From positions 68,371,912-68,435,911 of the forward strand of contig CM043963.1 in assembly GCA_014529385.2 (NCBI GenBank): 64,000 bases of DNA. Reading direction: 5' to 3'. The translations under genes and the position numbers were made by a program. Under the pieces are notes generated by a model that worked only from the letters and a program-made list of their open reading frames with translations, had not been told where the DNA came from and did not search any database. Shown here in pieces: positions 22,646 to 34,330 of this stretch (position 1 is the first letter of the stretch; each line of letters begins with the position of its first letter). The DNA is from Adiantum capillus-veneris (taxonomy: Eukaryota > Streptophyta > Polypodiopsida > Polypodiales > Pteridaceae).

Positions 22646-22933
22646 GGGTGAAAGCATGTTAACCTGTCGCGCTTTTTGTGCTAGTTAGCAGTTTCAAGTT
22701 AGCACATCTTCAAAAAGTTGGGCGTCCGGTAAATTTTTTACAAATAATATCAAAATTTGTCGGAGGTTGTACATTTGGATTCCTTGTTTCAAGTGCTTTC
22801 TATTGATATATCATATGTCATAGATCTTGGAGATGTAGCTCAAGTTATTGTACTAGTTAGCATATGTCAAAATTGTGCTAGTTAGTATTGTCCGGAACAT
22901 GAAAAAGCATGACAGGTTAACATGCTTTCACCC
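22646..22933. mobile_element. 288-bp MITE with about 32-bp terminal inverted repeats
   Basis: The left end gggtgaaagcatgttaacct is matched by the inverse of the right end, with two mismatches over about 32 bp. TGCC flanks both ends (22642-22645 and 22934-22937), a possible 4-bp target duplication. The interior has no ORF and contains several gctagttagca/tgctaact-like repeats. Superfamily not assigned. Confidence 0.75.
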
Positions 22934-24479
22934 TGCCATATAAAAAGTTATGATGTACACTTCTACCATGTCTTGCTCATAAGAAAGACGCAAGGATAGA
23001 AGTAAGTAAGAGAGTGGATTAGAGATACTGAATTCAATTGTGTTCCTATGGTTGAAACCAATTTAAGAACTCACTCCATTTTCAAAAAAAGCTTTATTGT
23101 TACATTGATTTTAGATGGCTTTCATCTCTTCACACCATTCTAACTTACCTAATAAGACCAATTTTGAAAAAATGAGAGTTATTCAATTCCCATTTTTTTA
23201 AATGAGATTGAAAATAGAGTCTTTTTCAAGGGAATTCTTATTCTTATTGAAATTGAAAATCATAAATTAAGTTGTTCACTTTGGCTTATTTCATATCACC
23301 TGATAGAGAAAACAAGTGGAATATATAGAGACAACCACTATGATATTGAAACAAGCAATCAAGAAATTTAGCACATAATCAAGTGTCAATATGTTGTCAC
23401 TTATCATCAAATGAGAAGGATTTTGTCTTGACACATACTGTATATTCTTCATTTATTTATTTTTATCTTTTAAATATAGGATGCACTTTGTGGTTTGGTA
23501 GACTCAATTTCATGTTTTAAACAAAAGCATTGTTGGAAATATTATAAATTTGATACTTAGTATTTATTTTTTATCTCTTTAGATTGTTGTATTTGTGAAT
23601 ATAGGATATACTCTTTGGCTTTGGTAATCTAAATTTTCATGTTTTAAATAATGATCAATGGTGATTACAAATTTGATACATATTACTTATTCTTAATTTC
23701 TTTAAATTGGTTATGTGACTTGTAAATATAGGATTTACTTTGTGGGTTCACATATTATTTATTCCTAATTTCTTTAAATTTCTATGACTTGTAAATATAG
23801 GATTTACTTTGTTGTTTTGGTAGTTTTAATTCCATGTTTTAAACAATAAGCATTGCTGGAGAGATTAGAAATTTAGGAGAATAGATTATTATGCTAAAGG
23901 AAATTTGCAAAATGGAAGTGTGTTATGTCATTATCGACATATTTAAGATGACGCCTTATATTTCGGATAAAGAAGTTGAGACTCCTTAAAATGATGATTA
24001 TAAATTTACAAATACCTTTGATAAGTCTTCCTCTAAGTGTTAGTTATTTTTTGTTAGGGGCTATGTTATTCCAGCTGTAGTTGTAGTGGCAGAGTCCAAA
24101 CTCTATGGTGCCTTATGACCTAACTAACAATTTATAGAATAAACTTAAGCTTAATGTTGGAGTGTCACCCATATCTACTAAGGAGGAAAATCCTTAACTT
24201 TAAAACAACATGAATGAAAGATAGAGACCCCATATGTTCCAATTGGAGGCTAAAATATTCCCAAACAAGAAGAGACTCATGTTGTGTTGCTTAGGAAATA
24301 TAGGGTCAAAGAAGTGGAGTTTCAAGCACTCATGGTATTTTCCACGTAGGGTGTCTGGAGACTCAAACTCAAGCTCAAGACTTCTGATGGTTTCTTATCT
24401 AGTGTGGCTAGTAGTTTCAACCTTCACCTACCTTATATCACTAGGAAATTACACTATAAGAGTTTGAGACTCCATGTCT
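22934..24479. repeat. AT-rich non-coding DNA with a degenerate ~126-bp tandem repeat
   Basis: A phrase like aatataggat..actttg recurs at about 23474, 23599, 23726 and 23796, accompanied by catgttttaaacaa and taatttctttaaat. Spacing is about 126 bp twice, then shorter. No gene is seen in the remainder. Confidence 0.6.
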
Positions 24480-24660
24480 TCACCTATGAGGAAAAAGGTT
24501 CGAACTTAAGTTGGAGCCTCAATCCTTATAAGTCACTCCTCATCTAGTGTGGCTTAAGTTCAATCCCCCATCCTTAGAGGTGGTTACTTGCCCATTGTGG
24601 GCAAAGGCTTAAACTTCAAGCTGAGCCACCGAGCACGCTTATAGATTGTCTCTTTCATAG
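24480..24660. repeat. Degenerate left part of a 61-bp palindromic repeat array
   Basis: Phrases such as gaacttaagttggagcctc and the cttataagtcactcctcatctagtgtgg context resemble the regular array at 33830-34320. The Tat element inserted between the two parts. Confidence 0.5.
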
Positions 24661-24688
24661 TTTCCTTATAAAGGATATTTTGTCACGT

Positions 24689-26502
24689 TGCTGAAGCCAA
24701 AGTTGGTCCGTGCCAGGAAGGGTGACAAGCAGTGTTATGGATGCTAGCGGGGGCATGGCGGCGAGCTAAAGCAGGTGGAAAAGTCCTCAGTAGACTAGTG
24801 GCAGCGGAAATGTATGTCTAAAGTGGTTTTTTAGGCCAACGGGCCTTCCAATTGGGATAATCGGGATGGTAGACCAAAGTGTCCAAAATGTAGGAAATGT
24901 GCCTTGGAATGTAGGGTTCAAGATGCTCTTGAGACCTGTCCTGACAGCTCGTCAAACTGAGCCCTGATGTGAAAGATATCAAAGTTTCAATTTAAAAGAC
25001 TTTGTAGATCACTGACGAGCAGGGAAGATGGGAACAGATGTTCAGAATTGACATCAGCTTGTAGGCATGTGAAGCTTGAATTGTAGGGCATGCCGGTCTT
25101 TTCGGATTGCCCTTTGGAGCCAAGACGAGCAAGTCATGGCTTGCAAAATATTTACCGGGGGTCGGGTATGTGCTCGTCGTGTCGCGTTGGTAGGCATGCT
25201 GAAAAGGATATTTTTGAGCTCGTCAAGGTTTTGGAACGTTTCATGCGACATGGGGAGTCATCCAAAATTTACGGCTCGCCAATCGGAGTCAGGGACATTG
25301 AGATGCACCCACTTCAAGTCGACAAACAATCGCGGTAGGGAAGCGAACTCGATTTTTTTTCCACTTTTGTCATTTTCTGTTAAAGGGTGTGAAGTGGTCG
25401 GAATGCGGCAAAGTTCTCTGGGTTTGAAGCTGACAAGGGCTAGCTTGGCAAGAGAGGGGTTTGGCGAACTCGGGCACATGGAGCACCGACGGTGTGCGAA
25501 CCAAGTACTTTAAATCCTCTTGGGGGAAAAGGGTGGTTGGACTAAGAAAACCAATTGTAAACTTAAGGGTTAAGTTTGGGAAAAGAAGAGGTCTAAGTGA
25601 GACTCAAGGGGAATGGCGCCAGGCTTTGTTGCCAAACAAAAAAAAGCTTTTTCCATTTGAAAAAAGAGGAGGTAAAGGAAAGAAAGGACCCAGCAACATC
25701 TTCGGAAAAAAAGGGAATATTTTTCTCCTTTGACTTGGGTTGCAAAAGGAAGGAGGGCAACGACGGCGCCTTGGGAAGAAAAAGAAAAAGGTTTTTTTGG
25801 GCTTTGGCTGGGGAGAGGAAGGGAGAAAAAGGAAGGGTTTTTTTTCGAAGCAAGGAGGCAAGCTTCGGAAGATGGGTTTTTCTTCACAGACTTGGTTGCG
25901 GGCCACGCAAGGCCCGACTCTTGAAGAAAGGGCTTTCGGGTGATGAGAGCTCGAAAGGAAAGGAGCTCACTTGCATGCGTGCGTGCCTTGACAACAAAAG
26001 CAAGAGGCGAAAAGTCCAATTCTCGATGACTGTACCAACAAGGGTTGCCGTGATGAGCTTTTTAGGTTCGTCGAGGTTGTGTCGACGAGGCAGTTTGTAC
26101 TAGGTTGTGCTAAGAAAAGGAAAGCAAGGATTGCCCGCATTTTTGGTGTCACTTCCCTTCCCCCCCTCTGTTCTGCTGCTCTTGTGCTTGTGTCTGCGGT
26201 GTCGGGTGTGTGTGTGTAGGCAAATGTGCCCCCATCGAACCGGCGGTGTCTCGTGGCAAAGAGAGAGAAAGAGGCTCTGGGTGTGCGTGGGAGGAAGCTG
26301 CAAAGTGTGTCATGCGGTGTATATGTGTTTGATTGTGATCTGATATAGTGTGATCAACTCGAGAGGTGTGCAGGCGGTGGTTTGCTTGCACGAAAGAGGA
26401 TTTTGAAGGTGAATCCCAGTGGATTGGGGTGTTGTGTTTACCCTGAGCTGTAGAGAGGCAGACTACTTGTGTTTCGGGTGTTTTCCCCTTTCTCCCTATC
26501 CA
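24689..26502 (+). repeat. Tat element 5' LTR
   Basis: About 1814 bp, starting TGCTGAAGCC and ending CCTATCCA, matching 31992-33815 along its length. It contains purine-rich G/A runs around 25640-25860 that create long but meaningless frames on both strands. No gene is called within it. Confidence 0.9.
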
Positions 26503-26507
26503 TCTTC

Positions 26508-26525
26508 TGGTGCCCCCACTGAGGA
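26508..26525 (+). other. Tat element primer-binding site
   Basis: tggtgcccccactgagga begins 5 nt after the LTR. The identical 18 nt occur, inverted, at 62378-62395 next to the LTR of the minus-strand element. The primer tRNA was not identified. Confidence 0.75.
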
Positions 26526-26580
26526 CCACGCTGATTGCTCCCGTCAGTGAAGGAAAATACAGGTTTTCGTATAGGTAAGG

Positions 26581-27522
26581 ATGGCGTCCCGAAGCTATGG
26601 TCCGATTTTTATAGGTGAAGAGAATCCAGACGAATGGCTCGCAGATTTTGAATTGTACATGTTGTCTTTGCGAATGCCTAATGAAGACAACAAGATGAAA
26701 ACCTTCCCTTTGGTGATACGCGGAAAGGCTAAACTATGGTTTGAAGCTTTGGAGATTGAGCCGAGATAGGCATGGCCGGCTCTACGGGCAAGATTTTTGC
26801 ATGATTTTCATAAAGAAGCTTCTTCAGTTGAGATGGATGCAAGGCTAAAGGATCTAAAGCAGGATGTAGGTGAGGAATTCGGTTTGTTTCTGGATCGTTT
26901 TGAAGCATGTTGGGAAGAGTTAGCAGCAACTATGCAGCTAGCCAATGGTGAGTACTTCAAATTGGATAATTTTATGGCATGCTTACATCCGAAGGTGAGA
27001 GAGAAAGTGGACTTTGAAAGCCCAGAGAACTACAATGGGGTAGTGGCAATTGCAAGGTCAAAAAGTAGAAAAATTAAATAAAAGATAGAGTAGGACGTAG
27101 CAGGCTATGAAGCAATGGCACCTGTTCAACCACAAAGCCCTCGAGAGTCAACTCAAGAGGAAAATCAAGGGAATAGGGCTACGGTTGCTATTCCGCAGCA
27201 GTGGATACGGGTTCAGGATCTATCAAAGCAGATGCAAGAGCTGTGATTGAGTGTAATGGACAAAGGACCGCCAAGAGGAGCAAAGGGTAGGGCAAGGCCT
27301 CTACCTGGAAGGTGCTATAATTGCGGTGAAGAAGGGAATTATGCACCCGACTGTCCCCATCCGGTGAGGGAAAGAGGTGGTATGTACCCATTGTTTGGTA
27401 GAGGGAGAGGCCAAGCACAGTTTAATGGCCCAAGGGAGCAGGTAGTCAAGAATCCAGTGCAGCAAGCCCAAACAGATGGCGGTGAAGTCCCTAGGGTGAA
27501 CATCATTGGGATGGATAAATAG
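26581..27522 (+). pseudogene. Tat element gag, broken
   Basis: It starts MASRSYGPIFIGEENPDEW, with a gag capsid core (KTFPLVIRGKAKLWFEAL) and a stop at about 26767. The core continues (LFLDRFEACWEELA, LHPKVREKVDF) to about 27081. A knuckle CYNCGEEGNYAPDC near 27312 has Asn in place of the zinc-binding His. Several stops make it non-functional. The start codon follows the leader closely and fits the family N-terminus. Confidence 0.75.
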
Positions 27523-27663
27523 GATGTTGAAGTGTTGGCCAGCAAAAGAGCTAGAGCTAAAAGGGAGACATAAACCGAGCGGGAGACTAGAGCTCGTAAA
27601 GGTAAAGAGAAAGTATACGAGGGGAAAGAGAAGCCTGAAACTAGCAAGAAAAGAAGACGTCGC

Positions 27664-28750
27664 ATGATTAAACAAACATATTTCCAGCTTCGGCGTGGCC
27701 ATCCAGAGTATGATTTGGTGAGTGATGTCCAGAGTCAAAACGCTAATATTACTTTTGGACAATTGTTGGCATTGAACCCAATGTTGAGGCAACAGTGGTC
27801 GACTAGCGTTAGCACCAGACTACCGAGGGAAGGGCAATGTGTAGGCGGTGCAAAATATGGCACTCAGGGTAGGTAGCCCGACGGATGTTCTTCCTTTGGT
27901 AGATGCTGTCATCGAGAAAAGGATGCAAGTTCAAGCCTATATAGATGGTGGATCATAGGTTTGCGTCATGATGGAAGCTGCGATGAAGGAAATAGGGGTC
28001 AAGGAGGTAGCCAAGTCCAATGTGCGCATGAGGATGGCTAACCATGCTAAAGCTAGGTGTTTGGGAGTGGCCCAAGATGTGAGAGTGAAAGTGATGGGCA
28101 TAGAGTGCCTGATCTACTTCTTTGTGATGAAAGCTGGGGATAACGCATATCCTATCATCTTGGGTAGGCCATGGCTATTGGCAATAGATGCCAAATAGGA
28201 TTGGGAAAGCAAAGTGTTTACCTTACCTGATAAAGAGAAAGGAAGACAAGTGGTGCTGGATATGAAGACCAAGGAAAGCCATTTTCATCCTATGGTGGCG
28301 AGAGACGAAGGGGACACCACCAGCTATGAGTACGAGACTGAAACGGTATATGATGAGGGCTATACAGATACAGAGGAAGAAGAAAGCGAGGATGATATGC
28401 TCAAGATTGATGCTGACATGTTTGGGGTCACTGTGGAAGAACCTTGTGCGAAAGAGGGGGTGCAAGCGCAGGTGCATGCCATAGGTACCGAAGAGGTGGT
28501 CAGCATGCTAAGTGGAGACTTGACCAAGAAGGAGAAAGAAAGTTATGTCCAGTTGTGTGCATCTTTTCCAAGTTTATTTGCAAAGGAGTATAAAGATTTG
28601 AGAGGAGCCAAGGGTGTTGAGCACAAAATAACCCTCAAGGAAGAATACAAACCTAAGGCGCAAAAGCTAAGGAGATTGGGTGAAATTCAAAATGAATCCC
28701 TTTGGCAGGAGATCAATAAATTACTGGAACAGGTATTATATACCCCGTAA
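27664..28750 (+). pseudogene. Tat element protease region, broken
   Basis: An active-site motif YIDGGS lies near 27940, followed at once by TAG. The fold continues as MEAAMKEIGV and NAYPIILGRPWLLAIDAK (the usual hydrophobic-ILGRPWL end of gypsy proteases), with a stop at 28196. An acidic linker then leads into the RT N-terminus at about 28590 (GVEHKITLKEEYKPKAQKLR). Would process the polyprotein. Confidence 0.7.
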
Positions 28751-29540
28751 GGGAATCAGAGTGGGTTTCCTCGGTGGTTATCACTCCTAAAAAGAATGGG
28801 AGATGGCAAGTGTGTGTCGACTATAAGCCATTGAATGCTGCGACCAAGAGGAATCACTACCCATTGCCATTTCAAGATGCGATTTTGAATCAAGTGGCTG
28901 GCCATGAGAGGTATTCCATTATGGATGGGTTTTCAGGTTACTTTCAAATAGGGATTGCTCTTGAAGAACAATTGAAGACGACATTCATATCTCCATGGGG
29001 TTGCTTTGCCTATCAGGATGCCGTTTGGTTTGGTGAATGCCTATGCCACCTTCCAAGACTGGATGAATAGGGTGTTTGGTCCCTATTTGGGCAAGTTCAT
29101 TAGAGTTTTCATGGATGACATTGGATGTTATAGCTCAAGGGCAGATCATTTGTCAAAGCTACGACTGTGTTTTAAGAGACTAGATGAAGAGGGACGCCAG
29201 TTTAACCCCAAGAAGTGCATATTAGCACATCCTCGGGCATCATTGTTGGGCCATGTGGTGTCACAAAATGGGATTGAAGTGGATCTAGAAAAGGTCAAGG
29301 CTCTAGTCTTGATGGAGCCTCCTCCCAGTGCACAGGCTTTGGCGTCGTTCGTACACAGGCTAAAGTATCTGTCAAGGTTTTTTTGGATGTTGTTGCAGTA
29401 TGTATACCCCCTTCAAAAGAGGGCGCAGCTGGTGCATGGTTTTAAATGGGATGAAGAGGCTCAAGTAGCTTTTGACAGGGTGAAAGAAATCTTGTGTCAA
29501 CTGCCTACGGTGTCCTCCCAATCATGAAGATAATTTTTAA
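28751..29540 (+). pseudogene. Tat element reverse transcriptase, frameshifted
   Basis: VVITPKKNGRWQVCVDYKPL and MDGFSGYFQIGIA, then a frame change near 29010 into MPFGLVNAYATFQDWMN and the catalytic FMDD at 29108-29119. The thumb follows with FNPKKCILAHP and GHVVSQNGIEVDLEKVKAL. All main RT blocks are present but split over two frames. Confidence 0.85.
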
Positions 29541-29960
29541 GTTGCCATGATGGTAGGCATTGTATCCATTGGGGTAGTACTATTGCGAAAGGTGGGAAGG
29601 AGCTATAAATCTATTTATTTTGAAAGCAGGGTGATAAGTCCTTGGGAGGCAACCTACACTGAAGCCGAACAGTGGATGATGGCCTTAGTCTTTGCCTGCA
29701 GGAAGTTCAAGGTGTATCTCATCATGCAAAAGTTTTTTGTGCTAACGGCCAACAATTTATTGCCGGAGGTTGTGTTGCACTTGAAGCCAGGGAAACGGAT
29801 CATGAAGTGGGTGATAGAGCTACAAGAATTTGAGTTTGAATTCAAAGTTGACCATACAAGTCGATCTCACCTGGCAGATATTCTAGTTAGCAAGGCGGTT
29901 GATTTGCCAATCTATCCCAGGGTGGTGAGGGATGAAACCCAAGGAGGAGCCTGATTTAGT
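29541..29960 (+). pseudogene. Tat element first RNase H
   Basis: IYFESRVISPWEATYTEAEQ, then a region where gypsy RNase H has T-D-x-x-x-L but here reads TANNLLPEVV. It ends WVIELQEFEFEFKVDHTSRS and HLADIL. The altered catalytic Asp (T-D to T-A) suggests the domain was degenerate, as is usual in Tat elements where the second RNase H takes over. Confidence 0.75.
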
Positions 29961-30360
29961 GGAATCTTTTAGCATGTGGTTTGATGGAGAATATAGGAGG
30001 GTAATACAGAAAGCAGGTGGAGGTGTGATGATACGAGATCCACGCAACAAGGTGATCTTTTCAAAAGCCTATGACTTGAAGGATGTTCATACCAATAGTG
30101 AGGTGGAGTATCTTACCCTCCATTTAGGTTTGAAACAGTATGTCAAGTTTGGTATATCGAGGTTGGTGGTGAAAGGTGATGCATTGTTATTCATCAAGCA
30201 ATTGTTGGGCCAATGGCAGGTGAAACGGGATTCATTAAAGCATTGGTTCTATGCCATCAAGAAGTTGCTGAAGTTTTTTGAGGAGGTTCAATTCAAGCAT
30301 GTTAGAAGAGAGCAGAACCAAGAAGCAGATCATCTTGCGAGTAGCAAAGTGCAAGCGTAG
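29961..30360 (+). CDS. Tat element second (archaeal-type) RNase H
   Basis: A 130-codon open stretch has the RNase HI layout: FDGEYRR (first strand with Asp), GGGVMIRDPRNKVIF, TNSEVEYLTLHLGLK (Glu helix), VVKGDALLFIKQL (second Asp) and the end EQNQEADHLAS (third Asp). It lies between the first RNase H and integrase, exactly where Tat/Ogre elements carry this extra domain. It is continuous from about 29932 and ends with TAG at 30358. Confidence 0.8.
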
Positions 30361-30508
30361 GTTGCAGGTTTATATGTGGCCCCAACCACCTATGCTGGTC
30401 GTGAGACCTTGAAAGAGATTGAAGACTTTTTGAATACCGGTCAGTGCTCTGAAAGATTGTCGAAGCTACAAAAGTGCCCGGAGCGGTCACTTTTTAGAAT
30501 GTGTATGA

Positions 30509-30663
30509 TATCATGTGAGTTAACCGAAGAGGATTATTAAAAGACCAAAATGTATAAAAATGTATACATACAGAGGGGGGTGGGGGTTTTTTAAATAGGT
30601 TCACAATGTAAGTATAGTATGTATATTGGGGTATTATTAATTACCTCTTGAACGCACGTGATA
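30509..30663. mobile_element. Small inverted-repeat element (MITE), copy 2, nested in Tat pol
   Basis: The ends tatcatgtg and cacgtgata are inverted with one mismatch and share flanking sequence with 20516-20676 (gtgagt inside the left end, ttgaa.gcacgtgatata at the right). It lies between RNase H and integrase where the protein sequence is interrupted. Confidence 0.45.
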
Positions 30664-30751
30664 TAGGGGTCTTTTGATAAGTGGCTGCCCCGGGCAAAAG
30701 TGAAGGATAGTACAAAAATTTGGCAAGTTTACACTTATAGGGGAGGATCTT

Positions 30752-31760
30752 ATGACCTATGGAAGTGATGAAGTGCTACGAAGGGTACTTTATAAGGAAA
30801 AAATCGGTATGGTGTTGCAGCAATGTCATGAGGAAAGTGGGCATCAGGGTAATAGGTTGATAATCGAATCACGGGGAGCTATCATTTCCCAAGATGCTTT
30901 TGAGAAGTGGGGCTTGGCTGCCATTGGTCCACTCCCGAAGTCTGCAAGCGGTAAAAAATACATTGTAGTGGCGATTGACTACCTTACCAGGTGGGTCGAG
31001 GCCAAAGCTGTGAAGGAGGTCAATGCACAGATTGTAGTCCACTTTGTTTTTGATAACATTTGTTGTCATTTTGGAGTGCCATGGGTACTCATTTCTGACA
31101 GAGGCAAAGGATTCAGAAGCAAGATTATGCAGGCATTAGAGGAAAAATTAAAGATTCAGCATCGATTTTCCTCGCCTTATCATCCCCAATGCACTGGTCT
31201 TGTGGAGAGTGCCAATGGACAAATCATCAAGATGCTCACAAAGTATTTGTATAAGAAAGAGACAGAATGGGAGATCAATCTAGAGAAGTGCCTATGGGCC
31301 TACAGGACATCCTACAAAGTGGCGACCAACTTTACTCCCTTTGAGTTGGTTTATGGTAAGGAGGCAATACTGCCAATGTATGCACAACTGGGTGCTTTGA
31401 AAGGTATGTTGCGCATCAATGCCACTCCACAAGCTGTCTTATAGAATAGGATTGTCAGCCTTGAGGCATTACAAATGAATAGAGAAGCAGCAACAGACTA
31501 CTACATGAAGCAGCGGGAAAGACGAGTGGCTAAAGTCAATTAGAGTCTGCCAGACAAGAAGATAGAGGAAGGAGACCAGGTAATGAAATACGAGAGCTAC
31601 TTGGAATTCACCTTCTAGAAGAAGTTCAAGAAGATAAGGACGGGTCCGTACAAAGTGTAAAAGGCGTTTTTGAATGGGACCTATCAGTTGGTGAGAGTTA
31701 ATGGCAAGCTTCTTAGGCACAGGGTAAATGGTGTACGGCTCAAGCTGTACTTTGACAGAG
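30752..31760 (+). pseudogene. Tat element integrase, partly deleted and broken
   Basis: A zinc-finger remnant CHEESGHQGNRL jumps to the core, WGLAAIGPLPKSASGKKY, so the CxxC half is lost. Catalytic positions are readable: IDYLTRW (Asp), ISDRGKGF (Asp) and GLVESANG (Glu). AYRTSYK and TPFELVYGKEA follow. Stops from 31442 on interrupt the C-terminal domain, which still shows GPYKV and NGTYQLVRVNGKLL. Non-functional. Confidence 0.8.
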
Positions 31761-31975
31761 GTCTGGTGCCTGATGTAAACCAGATTGGTTTACATCACCC
31801 AGGGGGGTTGGGCAACCCACATGAGGAGATTTGAAAGTAACAGATATATAGTGTTGTACATATTGCACATACTGTACATATGGTTGTGCCTTTTTCCATA
31901 TGCTTGAGTGCCAGTGAAGTGTTGCAAGTTTCAAGTTATGTACATATGCTTTTGGTTGAACATGAATGTTCAACT

Positions 31976-31991
31976 AGAGGGTGGGCAATGA
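31976..31991 (+). other. Tat element polypurine tract
   Basis: agagggtgggcaatga abuts the 3' LTR. Confidence 0.6.
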
Positions 31992-33815
31992 TGCTGCAGC
32001 CAGAGTTGGTCCGTGCCAGGAACGGTGACAAGCAGTGTTATGGATGCTAGTAGGTGCATGGCGGCGAGCTAAAGCAGGTGGAAAAGTCCTCGGCAGACCA
32101 GTGGCAGCGGAAATGTATATCTAAAGTGGTTTTTTAGGCCAAGGGACCTTCAAATTGGGATAATCGGGATGGCAGACCAAAGTGTTCAAAATGTAGGAAA
32201 TGTGCCTTGGAATGTAGGGTCCAAGATGCTCTTGAGGCCTATACAGACGGCTCGTCAAACGGAGCCATGTTGTGAAAGATATCAAAGTTCCAATTTAGAA
32301 GCCTTTGCAGATCCCCAACAAGCAGGGCAGATGGGGACAGATGTTCAGAATTGACATCAGCATATAGGCATGTGAAGCTTGAATTGTAGGGCATGCCGGT
32401 CTTTTCGGATTGCCCTTTGGAGCCCAGACGGGCAAGTTATGGCTTGTAGAATATTTATCGGGGGTCGGGTATGTGCTCGTCGTGCCGCATTGGTAGGCAT
32501 GCTGAAAAGGATATTTTTGAGCTCGCCAAGGTTCAGGAAGGTTTCATGCGACATGGGAAGTCATCCAAAATTTGCGGCTCACCAATCGGAGTCAAGGGCA
32601 TTGAGATGCACCCACTTCAAATCGACAGACAATCGCGATAGGGGAGCGAACTCGATTTTTTTTCCACTTTTGTGATTGCCGTTAAAGGGTGTGAAGTGGT
32701 CGGAATGTGGCAAAGTTCTCCGGGTTTGAAGCTAACAATGGGTAGCTTGGCAAGAGAGGGGTTTGGCAAAATCGATCACATGGAGCACCGACGGTGTGCG
32801 AACCAAGTACTCTAAGTCCTCTTGGGGAAAAAGGGTGGTTGGACTAAGAAAACCAATTGTAAATTTAAGGGTTAAGTTTGGGAAAAGAAGAGGTCTAAGT
32901 GAGACTCAAGGGGAATGGCTCCCGGCCTTGTTGTCAAACAAAAAAAAAGCTTTTTCCATTTGAAAAAAGAGGAGGTAAAGGAAAGAAAGGACCCAGCAAC
33001 ATCTTCAAAAAAAGGGAATATTTTTCTTGGCTTGGGTTGAAAAAGGAAGGAGGGCGACGACGGCGCCATCGTTGCCCCCCTTGGGAAGAAAAAGAAGAAG
33101 GTTTTTTTGGGCTTTGGTTGGGGAGAGGAAGGGAGAAAAAGGAAGGGTTTTTTTTTTGAAGCAAGGAGACAAGCTTTGGAAGATGGGCTTCTTCTTCATA
33201 GACTTGGTCGAGGGCGAGGCAAGGCCAAGGGGAGACTCTTGAAGAAAGGGCTTTCGGGTGATGAGAGCTCGAAAGGAAAGGAGCTCACTTGCATGTGTGC
33301 ATGCCTTGACAACGAAAGCAAGAGGAGGAAAGTCTGATTCTCGATGACTATATCAACAAGGGTTGTCGTGATCATCTTTTTTGGTCAGTCGAGGTTGTGC
33401 CGACGAAGCCGTTTGTACTAGGTTGTGCTGAGAAAAGGAAAGCAAGGATTGCCTGCATTTTTGGTGTCACTTCCCTTCCCCCCCTCTGTTCTGTTGCTCT
33501 TGTGCTTGTGTCCGCGGTGTCGGGTGTGTGTGTAGGCAAATGTGCCGCCATCAAACCGACGGTGTCTCCTGGCAAAGAGAGAGAAAGAGGCTCTGGGTGT
33601 GCGTGGGAAGCTGCAAAGTGTATCATGCGGTGTGTGTGTGTTCAGTTGTGATCTGATATAGTGTGATCAACTTAAGAGGTGTGCAGGCGGTGGTCTGCTA
33701 GCACGAAAGAGGATTTTGAAGGTGAATCCTAGTGGATTGGGGTGTTGTGTTTACCCTGAGATGTAGAGAAACAGACTACTTGTGTTTCGGGTGTTTTCCC
33801 CTTTCCCCCTATCCA
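31992..33815 (+). repeat. Tat element 3' LTR
   Basis: About 1824 bp, aligned throughout to the 5' LTR but with many substitutions and several small indels, including an insertion near 33065-33085. Confidence 0.9.
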
Positions 33816-33829
33816 ACTTGTGTGGCTAG

Positions 33830-34330
33830 AGGGTTCAATCCTCTATCCTTACAAATTGTTTCCTTACAGGTGGTTCTCTTGTCTAGTGTTGTGAGAGGCT
33901 CGAACTTAAGTTTGAGCCTCCATCCTTCCAAATGGTTTCTTTCCCACTATCCTCGCACATGTGGTTTCTTGCCTAGTCCAGTTGGAGGCTCGAGCTTAAG
34001 TTTGAGCCTCTATTCTTATAGGTGTTCTCCTGACTAATATAGTTGGAGGCTCAAGCTTAAGTTTGAGACTCTATTCTTATAGGTGGTCTCTTGGCTAGTA
34101 TAATTGGAGGCTCAAACTCAAGTTTGAGCCTCTATTCTTATAGGTGGTCTCTTGGCAAGTATAGTTGGAGGCTCGAGCTTAATTTTAAACCTCTACTCTT
34201 ACAGGTGGTCTCTTGGCTAATATAGTTGGATGCTCGAACTTAAGTTTGAGCCTTTATTCTTATAGGTGGTCTCTTGGCTAGTATAGCTAGAGCTCACGGT
34301 TTTTTTCGCCTTGGAGGCTCAAAATTAGGT
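33830..34330. repeat. 61-bp tandem repeat with a 24-bp palindrome per unit
   Basis: aggtg.tctc recurs at 34020, 34081, 34142, 34203 and 34264, exactly 61 bp apart, with degenerate earlier units from about 33830. Each unit holds a near-perfect palindrome of the type aggctcaaactt/aagtttgagcct. About seven to eight units in all. Confidence 0.85.

Larger units (their letters stand above)
24689..33815 (+). mobile_element. Tat-lineage Ty3/gypsy element with two RNase H domains
   Basis: Two long LTRs (24689-26502 and 31992-33815), a PBS, a PPT, and gag-protease-RT-RNase H-second RNase H-integrase in order on the plus strand. A second, archaeal-type RNase H between RNase H and integrase is the mark of the plant Tat/Ogre lineage. 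Frames are broken by many stops and a nested MITE. No clean target-site duplication is visible at the ends (cacgt versus acttg). LTRs differ at many sites, so this is an old insertion. Confidence 0.9.

Noticed and set aside
25570-26103. Several overlapping frames of 60-168 codons
   Set aside because: They lie in the purine-rich part of the Tat LTR, occur on both strands and recur in the other LTR with indels that break them.
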